DNA of 55,589 nucleotides from an uncultured Clostridia bacterium (lineage in GTDB: Bacteria > Bacillota > Clostridia > Christensenellales > CAG-138), in assembly GCA_944366945.1 (NCBI GenBank), contig CALVWJ010000017.1:1-55589 (forward strand), in the 5' to 3' direction. The position numbers were made by a program, and so were the translations under genes. Below are positions 37,771-46,328 of this stretch, in pieces. How positions within the stretch are numbered: the stretch's first letter is position 1; each line of letters opens with the position of its first letter. Under the pieces are notes generated by a model. The model had not been told where the DNA came from. It did not search any database and was given only the letters and a program-made list of their open reading frames with translations.

Positions 37771-40308
37771 TTAGCCTGCGAAAAAGCTCCCGATAAAATA
37801 CGTGAGAAGCGCCGCTACATATGCGATTCCAATTTGATATACGACCGCAAACGCAGTCCATTTGCGGCTGCCCAGCTCCCGGCGCATGGTGGTTACAGCG
37901 GCCATGCAGGGGGTATAAAGCAGCACAAAAACCAAAAAGCTATAGGCTGCGAGCGGCGAGAACGTGCCTGCAAGCGCGCTGTTTACAACCGCGCTTTCCG
38001 CGCTCGCGGAAAACCCATAGAACATCGCAAGAGAACTGACTACCGCTTCCTTTGCCACAATGCCCGTAATGAGTGCTACGGCAGCTTGCCATGTGCCAAA
38101 TCCCAGGGGAATAAACACCGGCGCAATCAGCGAGCCAATGCGGCCGATGATGCTCTCCCCCGCGTTCTCCACCATCTGGAATGAAAAATTAAAGCTTTCA
38201 AGGAACCAAAGCAGCACGCTCATGGCGAAAATGATGGTCCCTGCCTTTTCCAGGAAGTGGGAAACGCGCTCCCAAACATGCGTCCATACATTTTTTGCAC
38301 TTGGCATGCGGTAGGGCGGAAGTTCAATCACAAATGGCGCTTCCTGCCCGGTAAACATCGTTTTCTTAAACATTAGGCCGGAAAGGATACCAAGCACTAC
38401 GCCCAGAATATACAGGCTAAAAATCACAAGCCCTCTGTGCTGTGGGAAAAACGCACCTGCGAGCAGGCCGTAAACCGGGAGCTTTGCTGAGCAACTCATG
38501 AAGGGCAGCAGAAGCACTGTGATCCTGCGGTCACGTTCATTGTCCATGGTGCGGGTGCCCATCGTTGCAGGGACCGTGCATCCAAAGCCCATTAAAAGCG
38601 GGATAAAGCTTTTGCCGGAAAGGCCAAAACGGCGCATGGGCTTATCCATAATAAAGGCGATCCTGCTCATATAGCCGCTGTCCTCCAGGATGGAAAGACA
38701 AAGGAACAGGAGCGCAATCTGCGGCAGAAAGGTGAGCACGCCGCCCACGCCTTTGATAATACCATCGCACACGAGGCTTGCAAACCAAGCGGGGGCGGAA
38801 GCAAGCGCTGTGCGCATCAGCGGCGCGAGGCCATCGTCGATCAGCGCACCCACGCCGTCAGAAAGGAAAGCGCCAAGCGTGGAAAAGGTGAGCGCAAAGA
38901 TTACGGCCATAATGAGAAGGAACACCGGAATTGCCCAGACTTTATGGGTTAGGATCGCGTCGATTCTTGCGCTGCGCTCAATTGCCGTATCCTTTTTGCC
39001 CCGCGTAAGCGCTGCTGCCGTCACATGCTCAATATAACGGTACCGGCTATCCGCTACGGTGCTTTCGTTGTCTCCAATGGGATTGGAGGCAGCATAATCC
39101 TGCACGATCTTTTCCACCTGCTCCGCTATTTCCTGCGGCAGGTTCAAAGCATCGCGCACGCGGTCGTCCCGTTCCAACAGCTTGATCTCCGTCCAATGCA
39201 AGGGAAGGTTTGCTGCAGAAGCATATTTTTCCACCAGCATGCCAATGCGGTGGTGCTGCATGTGCGTATAATCATCATATACGTCGTCCGGCTCGATCTG
39301 AAAGCCTTCATGCAACTGCGTATGCGCTGCATAAATCAGCTTTTGCGCACTTTCAATCAGCGTGTCAATTCCCTGCCCCGTGCGGGCGCTGATGGGAACA
39401 ACCGGGATTCCCAATTCAAGCGCAAGGCGCTTGCAATCGATTTTATCTCCATTTTTTTCCACCTCATCCATCATATTGAGGGCGATGATCATGGGGCGTT
39501 CCAGTTCAATCAGCTGAACCGTCAAATAGAGATTGCGCTCAAGGTTCGTTCCATCCACAATGTTAATAATGGCATCCGGGCGCTCGTTGATGATGTAATC
39601 CCGCGCAACCACCTCTTCCATGGAATAAGGGGAAAGCGAATAAATGCCGGGAAGGTCTACCAGCGTCATCTCATGGCCATGCGTGCAAAGGGCACCATCC
39701 GCGCCAGCGGCTCTGGCTTTAATTTTGCCTTCCTTTTTCTCTACGGTCACGCCGGGCCAGTTGCCTACATATTCCTTGCCGCCGGTCATCGCATTGAAGA
39801 GCGTGGTTTTCCCGCAGTTCGGATTCCCCGCAAGCGCAATGCGCACCGGCCCATCATCATCAAAAACTTCGCAGGCGCAAAACCCTTCTTTTTTCATATC
39901 GCAGCACGTGCCATGCTCGAGCATAAAGCCCGTGAGCAATGCAGCGCGCGCATGTCCTTCCTGGTCTGTATCGCGTGGATGCTGCTTCTCCTCCAGCAGC
40001 GCATGAGCACGGGCTTCATGCTCCGCGCGCGCTCTCTCCACGCTTTTGTGAAACGCTTCATGCTCCGCTTCTTCCATTAAAAGGATAGCAGCTGCATCCG
40101 ATTTGCGCAAAGACATAGAATAACCGCGCAGCGCGATTTCGATGGGATCCCCCATGGGGGCCAATTTAACGATGCGGATTTCCGTGCCCGGCGTGATGCC
40201 CATATCCACAATATGCCGGCGCATGCGTGCATCCGCCGCATTCACGGCATAAACATGCCCGCTCTCCCCAATTTTAAGATCGCAAAGCGTTCTTCTCTTC
40301 TGCTCCAT
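37771..40308 (-). CDS. feoB: ferrous iron transporter, FeoA-FeoB fusion
   Basis: An 845-residue protein. Residues 1-80 are a FeoA (SH3-like) domain (LKIGESGHV, MGITPGTEIRI, PIEIALRGY.MSLR); then a charged linker; then FeoB with a G domain (GNPNCGKTTLFN about 161-172, VDLPGIYSL, NMMD), a GDI-like region and the membrane core with two Gate motifs (MGFGCTVPA and LLYTPC). It imports Fe2+. FeoA is usually a separate protein; here it is fused in the FeoA-FeoB order. Promoter and operator lie just upstream. Confidence 0.95.
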   Translation of the reverse strand: MEQKRRTLCDLKIGESGHVYAVNAADARMRRHIVDMGITPGTEIRIVKLAPMGDPIEIALRGYSMSLRKSDAAAILLMEEAEHEAFHKSVERARAEHEARAHALLEEKQHPRDTDQEGHARAALLTGFMLEHGTCCDMKKEGFCACEVFDDDGPVRIALAGNPNCGKTTLFNAMTGGKEYVGNWPGVTVEKKEGKIKARAAGADGALCTHGHEMTLVDLPGIYSLSPYSMEEVVARDYIINERPDAIINIVDGTNLERNLYLTVQLIELERPMIIALNMMDEVEKNGDKIDCKRLALELGIPVVPISARTGQGIDTLIESAQKLIYAAHTQLHEGFQIEPDDVYDDYTHMQHHRIGMLVEKYASAANLPLHWTEIKLLERDDRVRDALNLPQEIAEQVEKIVQDYAASNPIGDNESTVADSRYRYIEHVTAAALTRGKKDTAIERSARIDAILTHKVWAIPVFLLIMAVIFALTFSTLGAFLSDGVGALIDDGLAPLMRTALASAPAWFASLVCDGIIKGVGGVLTFLPQIALLFLCLSILEDSGYMSRIAFIMDKPMRRFGLSGKSFIPLLMGFGCTVPATMGTRTMDNERDRRITVLLLPFMSCSAKLPVYGLLAGAFFPQHRGLVIFSLYILGVVLGILSGLMFKKTMFTGQEAPFVIELPPYRMPSAKNVWTHVWERVSHFLEKAGTIIFAMSVLLWFLESFNFSFQMVENAGESIIGRIGSLIAPVFIPLGFGTWQAAVALITGIVAKEAVVSSLAMFYGFSASAESAVVNSALAGTFSPLAAYSFLVFVLLYTPCMAAVTTMRRELGSRKWTAFAVVYQIGIAYVAALLTYFIGSFFAG

Positions 40309-40361
40309 ATCCGGTTTTCGCCTCTTCCCAAATTAGCGGCAGTTTGGTTTGGCAAACACCC

Positions 40362-40400
40362 GCTGGTTTTAATGATAACCAACCAATATATCCCTGTCAA
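40362..40400 (-). promoter_or_regulatory. feoAB promoter with candidate operator
   Basis: On the minus strand, TTGACA (40395-40400), 17 bases, TATCAT (40372-40377). An inverted repeat GTTGGTT-N8-AACCAGC (40362-40383, one arm mismatch) overlaps the -10, a sensible site for an iron-responsive repressor of the Fur or DtxR type. Which one cannot be told. Confidence 0.6.
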
Positions 40401-40460
40401 TAGCGTCGCTTTTATGATACACTAGATGCAGAAATTCGCATTGTATCCAAGGAGGGCGTT

Positions 40461-41303
40461 ATGGAACTTTATACCGTTGATGCTTTTACGGATGTGCCGC
40501 TCGGCGGGAATCCGGCCGGTGTTGCACTGTTTCAAGATAAGCTTCCCGATGAGGCTGAAATGCGCCGCGTCGCCGCGCAAGTTGGCTATTCGGAAACGGC
40601 CTTTTTGCGCCGCATCGCGCCGGACCGTTTTGAGGTGCGCTATTTCACGCCCGTAGAAGAAGTAGCGCTTTGCGGCCATGCAACGGTTGGTTCATTTTCG
40701 CTGCTGCTCCAAAAAGGGCTCATCGAAGGCGGACGCACCTATATTGCCCAAACGGGCGCAGGCGATATCCGGGTGGATATTGCGGCAGGGCTCGTCTGGC
40801 TGGACATGGCAGTGCCCAAAGAGCTAGGCCAGCTCTCCGATGCGGATGCCTCCGCCCTGCTCTCCATGTATGGCTTGGAAGAAGGCGCTTTTGGCACGCT
40901 GCATCCCGCCATGGTGGATACCGGCCTGCCCGACATTATGATGCCGCTTGCAAACCCGGCGCTGCTCGCCGCACTCAAGCCCGACATGGAAGCCATCTCC
41001 GCGCTTTCCAAGCGCCTTAACGTTACGGGCGTACACGCATTTGCCCTCGCATCCGATGGGGTGCATTGCAGGAACTTTGCGCCGCTCTACGGCATTGATG
41101 AAGAGTCCGCGACCGGCACCTCCAATGGCGCGCTCACCTACTATCTTTACCGGCGCGGCCTGGTTCAACCGGATGCAACCAACCTGTTCATTCAAGGTGA
41201 AGCCATGGGAAAACCATCTAAAATCTATTCCAGGCTTTCCGTTTCAAGGGATGGCTCGGTTTCCATTCGCGTTGGCGGAAGCGCCGTGGTGCGCGAATCG
41301 TGA
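40461..41303 (+). CDS. PhzF family isomerase
   Basis: A 280-residue two-domain protein of the diaminopimelate epimerase-like fold. Marks: GGNPAGVALF (15-24), the catalytic Glu in YSETAFL, RYFTPVEEVALCGHATVG and ESATGTSNGALTYYLY. Family members isomerise or cyclise small acids; outside phenazine operons their substrates are unknown, and no phenazine genes are here. RBS AAGGAGGGC. It is divergent from feoAB and followed by a terminator. Confidence 0.9.
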   Translation: MELYTVDAFTDVPLGGNPAGVALFQDKLPDEAEMRRVAAQVGYSETAFLRRIAPDRFEVRYFTPVEEVALCGHATVGSFSLLLQKGLIEGGRTYIAQTGAGDIRVDIAAGLVWLDMAVPKELGQLSDADASALLSMYGLEEGAFGTLHPAMVDTGLPDIMMPLANPALLAALKPDMEAISALSKRLNVTGVHAFALASDGVHCRNFAPLYGIDEESATGTSNGALTYYLYRRGLVQPDATNLFIQGEAMGKPSKIYSRLSVSRDGSVSIRVGGSAVVRES

Positions 41304-41337
41304 AAGGCACCCGCGCGCCCACCGTCTTTGCTCATTT

Positions 41338-41373
41338 AAAAAGGCGTTCGAACTTCCGAACGCCTTTATTTTC
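41338..41373 (+). terminator. terminator after the PhzF gene
   Basis: AAAGGCGTTCG, a six-base loop and CGAACGCCTTT followed by ATTTTC; A/T tracts on both sides make it potentially bidirectional. Confidence 0.8.
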
Positions 41374-41915
41374 TGAAAAAGTAATGAACCGTTTTTTGAG
41401 ATTGTGTGGAGCCCTTGCATCGGTGGCCACGGAAGCCCCCGCTGCGCGAGCGTGCAGATCTGCCGCACATCCTCAAAGGAACTTTCTCTTGTCCCTTTTT
41501 TGAAAAATTCGCCTTGTGGGCCAGATATATGCGGGCTTCCAAGCCTGCAGCGTTGCCTTCAAAGGTTTTCCCCTGCGTTGCGGCGTTCAAAATTCCGAAT
41601 GCTTTAGGTCGATTCTTTTGCGTAAAACTTCCATTGGCTTTAACGGCATATGCTTTAAGCGCGCACGCAATGGGGCTCCGGATGGCGCAGCTTGCATAGA
41701 AAGCGCGATCACATCACACAGCTCTTAAAGAATAGCGCAGCCGTCTTCGGCATCGGCCATGTTTTAAAGCTTCGCGCGTCTCGTTTTGCTTCGATTCGAT
41801 CCCTTCATCGTTTGAGGACAAAGCACATCCCTACTGGCACGCTTTCTTAAGCTAGATTGGCAGATGCAGCAGCTTGGCGCTAGTTTTTCTTTCAAGCGGC
41901 TTTGCGCTTCCCTAT
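41374..41915. other. gene-free interval
   Basis: Over 500 bases without a supportable gene in either strand. Several short frames exist but none has a ribosome binding site or recognisable protein pattern. It may be decayed coding sequence. Confidence 0.5.
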
Positions 41916-42653
41916 CTATCCCCTGCAAGCTGCGGTAAGCAGCTGGATCAGCCATTGCCCAGCATCCGGGCAATACGCACGCATAAAGGCCAGCATTTGC
42001 GCCTCGGTTGCCTCATGTATGAGAAGCGCATGCGTGCCATTGGCCACTTGCCCGATCGCAACGCGCCCAGAAGCCGCTCCGCCAACGGCAAGCTCCACCG
42101 CGCAGGCAAAACCGCCTAAAGCGCAATAGCCCAGCGCAAGCCCGCCCAAAGCATAAACGCCCAGCGCAGCGCCGCCCATAGCGGTAAGCCCTGCCGCAAG
42201 TCCGCCCAAAGCAAGCAGCAAGCCCAGCGAAATGCCGACAAACGAAATCAACCCGGCGGAAATCCCGCCCAGCGCCACAACGCCGAGCGCAATATCGCCG
42301 ATCGCAAAAATGCCTTTTGCTACCGCCGCCCGCCCAGTGCCGTTTGAAAGGTGAACATGCGCCAGCGGTACGCCAAAGCAGGTAGCACGGCTTTTATATT
42401 CATAGGGCGCCCGGCACCGCATCTGAGCGGAAAAGCCCGCGTGCTGTGATACCTCTTCCCCATCCCGCACCAGCGCGTCCAGGCTGATGCCAAAACGATC
42501 CGCAATGGCAAGCAACGTCTGCATGTCGGGCATTTCAGCCCCTTGCTCCCAACGCGCAACCGTTTCGTAGGGAACGCCCAGTTCATTTGCTAATGCCTCT
42601 TGGGAAAGCCCCGCTTCTATGCGAAGCTGGTGTACCTTATCACAAAAATACAC
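41916..42653 (-). CDS. XRE regulator with Gly/Ala-rich repeat domain
   Basis: A 245-residue protein. Residues 1-65 are a Cro/C1 helix-turn-helix (QLRIEAGLSQEALANELGVP, then YETVARWEQG). Residues about 108-200 are a string of short repeats of the type ALGG-(x)3-LG/AG (VVALGGISAG, LLALGGLAAG, VYALGGLALG), which could be membrane helices packed by glycines or a beta-helix-like stack. The C-terminus is soluble. The start is GTG 42653, seven bases after AAGGGG. Similar fusions occur in Clostridia; function unknown. Confidence 0.75.
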   Translation of the reverse strand: MYFCDKVHQLRIEAGLSQEALANELGVPYETVARWEQGAEMPDMQTLLAIADRFGISLDALVRDGEEVSQHAGFSAQMRCRAPYEYKSRATCFGVPLAHVHLSNGTGRAAVAKGIFAIGDIALGVVALGGISAGLISFVGISLGLLLALGGLAAGLTAMGGAALGVYALGGLALGYCALGGFACAVELAVGGAASGRVAIGQVANGTHALLIHEATEAQMLAFMRAYCPDAGQWLIQLLTAACRG

Positions 42654-42750
42654 AATGCATCCCCTTTCCCGCGCGCTGCGCCAAATTCAACCGCATCAAG
42701 CATATGCGGCCAAACGCGGCGCTCCTCCCGGCCGGAAGGCCGCAACGGCA

Positions 42751-43389
42751 TCATTCCTCAACCGTAACGGTTCCAAGCGGCACGCCATCCACCGTCAGCT
42801 CCACCGTGGTCGGCACATCTTCGAGATAGAAAAACCAATAATGTCCTTCGCTCCCGGTTGCGGCAAACGTGGTGCTGGTTTGGTATGCAGCAGCAATGCC
42901 GTTGAGCGCCACCAGGCTATCCGCTTCGATCTCCCCCCAGATGTCCATTAAAGACCAATAGGATCCTGCAATCTCATCCAGCGCAAGCCGGTCAAGGCAG
43001 ATCTCGCCGAACTCCGCAACGCCTGTAAAAGCGCCTTGAGATGGCTTGCTGATGCGCCATTTTGTGCCCGATCCATGGAGCAGCGTCGTCGTGACTGCAC
43101 CTTCCCCCGTGGTTTTAACCGCAATGGCAGAATCCTTTCCATACACGATACCGCTGTATGTGCCGCCATTTAGGTAGCCGTATGCTGATTCGGGTGAACT
43201 GAAATTAACAAAATACGATTCCGGAGATACGCTGAGCAGAAATAGCGGGAGAAATCCGCAGCACACCACAACCAGAAGCAACTTCCAGCGTTTATCCAAA
43301 TTGAGGAACCATTGGCGTGCCGGCCTGCACAGGAAAAACACCGCAGCAAACACAACGATGCAGAAAACAAACCGAATGATTGTGTACAT
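42751..43389 (-). CDS. two-helix membrane protein of unknown function
   Basis: A 212-residue protein with two N-terminal membrane helices (about 3-22 and 36-55) and an extracytoplasmic domain of about 155 residues with beta-rich pattern (GYLNGGTYSGIVYGKDSAIAV; ending TVELTVDGVPLGTVTVEE). I recognise no family. The start is ATG 43389 after CGGAGG. It lies between the XRE-repeat gene and the dipeptide epimerase gene on the same strand, so it may be sensed or controlled by the former. Confidence 0.6.
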   Translation of the reverse strand: MYTIIRFVFCIVVFAAVFFLCRPARQWFLNLDKRWKLLLVVVCCGFLPLFLLSVSPESYFVNFSSPESAYGYLNGGTYSGIVYGKDSAIAVKTTGEGAVTTTLLHGSGTKWRISKPSQGAFTGVAEFGEICLDRLALDEIAGSYWSLMDIWGEIEADSLVALNGIAAAYQTSTTFAATGSEGHYWFFYLEDVPTTVELTVDGVPLGTVTVEE

Positions 43390-43502
43390 AGTAGACCTCC
43401 GTTCCAGGCCACGCATCCTGCCGCTCATAACTGCGAAACGGGAGCCGCTTGCCCCGCAGCTCCCGTCCATCACGTTCTGCAGCCGCGCGCCTTCGCTGGC
43501 TG

Positions 43503-44600
43503 TTAATCGATATAGCGGATCTTGCCTTCCATGATGCCCTCAATGCCAAGGCCAGGGGCATCCCCAAGGCTGATTTCCTTTTCGTTGAACACTGCGCCAC
43601 CCAGGATGTGATCCTCTTTGCAGAGCACCGGCCCATCCAGGTCGATCTTGGTAATGATCTGCTTTGCGCAGGCAAGGTGCACTGCCGCTGTAACGCTGAT
43701 CTTTGCCTCCAGCATGCAACCGATCATGCATTCTATGCCGTATACCTCTGCAGCCGAAGCAATCTTGAGCGCATTGGTTATGCCGCCGCACTTCATAAGC
43801 TTGATGTTTACCAGATCGGCTGCGCCCATCTGCATGATGGTAAGTGCATCCTCGGGGGAGAACACGCTCTCATCGGCAAGCACGGGTACATAGGAGCGCT
43901 CGGTTACATATTTAAGCCCCGCGAAATCATGCGCAGCAACCGGTTGCTCCACGAATTCAATATCCAGCCCCTGCTCCTGCATCTGATTCAAGATGCGCAC
44001 CGCCTCTTTGGGCTTCCAGGCCTGGTTGGCATCGATGCGCACGCAGATTTCCTTCGGTACCACCGCGCGGATTGCAGCAAGCCGCGCCACATCGAGCGCC
44101 GGGTTGCTGCCCACCTTAACTTTTAAGCAGTCATATCCGCGCTTGACCGCATCCACTGCATCGCGCGCCATCTCCTCCGGATCGTTGACGCTGATGGTAA
44201 TATCCGTTATGATGCTCTTGCGCGCAGCGCCAAGGAGCTTGTAAACCGGGATTTTATGGAGTTGCCCGTAAAGATCCCAAAGCGCCATATCCGCCGCAGC
44301 CTTAGCGCTGGTGTTCTTTACGATGCAGCCATTGAGCGCGCGGGTGCAATCTTCAAACGCATCCACCTCGCGTCCAACGAGCACCTTGCGGATGTGGTCC
44401 TGCATGGCGCCGATGATCGATCCCGTCGTATCGCCGGTAATGACCCCCGTCGGTGGAGCCTCGCCGTAACCGACCGCACCGGTATCGGTATGAAATTCAA
44501 AAATAACGTCCTCTACGCTGTCCACGGAGCGCAGCGCCGTTTTAAATGGCACGCGCAGAGGGACGGAGATTCTGCCAATCCTAATTTCCGTAATTTTCAT
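43503..44600 (-). CDS. dipeptide epimerase, enolase superfamily
   Basis: A 365-residue muconate-lactonising-subgroup enzyme. The catalytic lysines are in LKVKVG (KxK) and IKLMKCGG, metal ligands in RIDANQ, FVEQPV and ADES, and the DLDGP near the C-terminus marks L-Ala-D/L-Glu-type dipeptide epimerases. It interconverts L,L and L,D dipeptides, typically in murein peptide use. The gene follows the PepV dipeptidase by about 30 bases, fitting a pathway that epimerises then cleaves dipeptides. Confidence 0.9.
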   Translation of the reverse strand: MKITEIRIGRISVPLRVPFKTALRSVDSVEDVIFEFHTDTGAVGYGEAPPTGVITGDTTGSIIGAMQDHIRKVLVGREVDAFEDCTRALNGCIVKNTSAKAAADMALWDLYGQLHKIPVYKLLGAARKSIITDITISVNDPEEMARDAVDAVKRGYDCLKVKVGSNPALDVARLAAIRAVVPKEICVRIDANQAWKPKEAVRILNQMQEQGLDIEFVEQPVAAHDFAGLKYVTERSYVPVLADESVFSPEDALTIMQMGAADLVNIKLMKCGGITNALKIASAAEVYGIECMIGCMLEAKISVTAAVHLACAKQIITKIDLDGPVLCKEDHILGGAVFNEKEISLGDAPGLGIEGIMEGKIRYID

Positions 44601-44629
44601 GCCTGCTGTTCCTCCTCGTCTACATTCCT

Positions 44630-45967
44630 TTATTTCGCCATTTCATACATAGCCGCGGCAATGATCTCCGCGTTTTTCATCAATTTGTCCAGGGCAATAT
44701 ACTCGTTGGGCTTGTGCTCCACAGCCTCATCACCCGGGAAAATCGGGCCAAAAGCTACAATATTCGGCATCGCCTTTGCATAGGTTCCCCCGCCGATGCT
44801 GATAAGCCGCGCAGGCTCTCCCATTTGTTCTTCATAAACCTTGGAGAGGCAGCGGATCAAGTCGCTTTCCGGGGGCATATAGAGCGCGTTCTTATGGGAG
44901 AGCGCAACCTCGGAAAATCCGCCTTCCGCCATCTTCGCCACAAGGGCGGGATAAAACTCCTCAAATTTGCGCGTGACCGGATAACGGATGTTGATGGTAA
45001 CACGCAGCACGTCATCTTCCAGCGCCGCTATGCCAAGGTTGAGCGTCAAATCCCCGGAAATCTCATCGGAAAGCGCAATGCCCAGGCCCTTGCCTCGCGT
45101 TTCCATGCCGATGTGCGCCGCAAGGAAATGCACTGCTTCCCCCCAATCGCCGGAAAGGCCAAGCCCATCCAGGGCGAGGAACAGGCGGCCGATGGCATTT
45201 TCGCCGAGCTCCGGGGTACTGCCGTGCGCATTCACGCCGCGCGCTTCCAAGCGCATGCCCCGCGCTGAAACCTTGGGGGGCAAGGCACCTTCCGGTTGGA
45301 AGGTGAGTTCCGCCGCGGCCGATTCCGGCACGACGTTAGATGCAATTCCAGCGGAAAGCGCCGCAATGCGCCGTTCCCCTGCAAGGCTAAGCTTGCGCGC
45401 AAACGTAGCCGTTACGATGCCTTTTTCACCATTGATGATCGGATATTCCCCATCGGGCGTAAAGCCCATCACCGGGAGCTCTTCCCCTTTTTCCACATAG
45501 TGTTTGATGCACAGGGATCCTTTTTCCTCGTTCAATCCGAAAATAACGCGGATACGGCGTGAAAGCGGCACGCCGGAATCTGCGATTGCGCGCAATGCAT
45601 AAAGCGCCGCTACAGTAGGGCCTTTATCATCCACTGCGCCGCGGCCATAAAGCCGCCCGTTTTCGATCACAGCGCCATACGGCGGGTAGTTCCAGCCGTC
45701 CCCTTCGGGCACCACATCCAGATGGCCCAGCACAGCGACCATTTCTTTCCCCTCGCCATACTCTACATAGCCGGCCATATCATCCACGCTGGCGGTACGG
45801 AAGCCAAGCTTTTCGCCAAGCGCAAGGCATGCAGTCAAACAGGCATGGGGTCCATCGCCAAATGGGTGTTCGCCGGCTTCCTCCCCAACGCTTTTAATCC
45901 GGATCAGCTCCTGCAAGCTTTCGATGAGTTCGGCTTTTCGTGCGTCAAGCTCCCTGTCGAAATTCAT
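44630..45967 (-). CDS. pepV: dipeptidase PepV (M20 family)
   Basis: A 445-residue zinc dipeptidase of the Sapep/PepV group, cytoplasmic. Metal ligands are seen in LGHLDVVPEGDGW, RGAVDDKGPT and GLNEEKGS; GFTPDGEYPIINGEKG is characteristic of PepV. The lid domain is in the middle (about 190-330). Start ATG 45967 after AGGAGAAAC. It is first gene of the pair with the epimerase, transcribed from 46031-46059. Confidence 0.93.
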   Translation of the reverse strand: MNFDRELDARKAELIESLQELIRIKSVGEEAGEHPFGDGPHACLTACLALGEKLGFRTASVDDMAGYVEYGEGKEMVAVLGHLDVVPEGDGWNYPPYGAVIENGRLYGRGAVDDKGPTVAALYALRAIADSGVPLSRRIRVIFGLNEEKGSLCIKHYVEKGEELPVMGFTPDGEYPIINGEKGIVTATFARKLSLAGERRIAALSAGIASNVVPESAAAELTFQPEGALPPKVSARGMRLEARGVNAHGSTPELGENAIGRLFLALDGLGLSGDWGEAVHFLAAHIGMETRGKGLGIALSDEISGDLTLNLGIAALEDDVLRVTINIRYPVTRKFEEFYPALVAKMAEGGFSEVALSHKNALYMPPESDLIRCLSKVYEEQMGEPARLISIGGGTYAKAMPNIVAFGPIFPGDEAVEHKPNEYIALDKLMKNAEIIAAAMYEMAK

Positions 45968-46030
45968 TTGTTTCTCCTGCTTCTCCTTATGTATATTGCT
46001 GATAGTACTGAGGTGTGTCCAAGTATGCTT

Positions 46031-46059
46031 ATCATATCATGCCACATGTTTTTTTTCAA
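46031..46059 (-). promoter_or_regulatory. promoter of the pepV-epimerase operon
   Basis: On the minus strand, TTGAAA (46054-46059), a 17-base spacer and TATGAT (46031-46036). The interval 46060-46287 holds nothing I can name. Confidence 0.6.
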
Positions 46060-46287
46060 TCTCCTTTCCACCCGCTATTGCAAAGCTGCCGGTTCATAGC
46101 AATCGCTTCTCTCAAAGGAAAAATCTGGTACGCACTCCTTTCCCATAACGGAAGGTTTCCGCAGGCAGGAAGCGTTGCGCAGTGGCCAGCTCCTTGAAGG
46201 TCACCTTGCGTCATAGCCGCCCCGCAAACGAAGCTCTGCTTCGCTAAAAACGGCGGATGCCTAGTAGCAGGCACATCCCAAAAGCGC

Positions 46288-46311
46288 GGGAGCGGGCTTA
46301 CGCCCGCTCCC
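46288..46311 (-). terminator. terminator of the ABC exporter operon
   Basis: GGGAGCGGGC, loop TTAC, GCCCGCTCCC; on the minus strand it is followed by GCGCTTTTGG, 17 bases past the ABC stop. Confidence 0.7.
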
Positions 46312-46328
46312 CATTTGCATGATGCCCG

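Noticed and set aside
39025..40080. 351-codon frame antisense to feoB
   Set aside because: Entirely within feoB, no SD, no recognisable protein.
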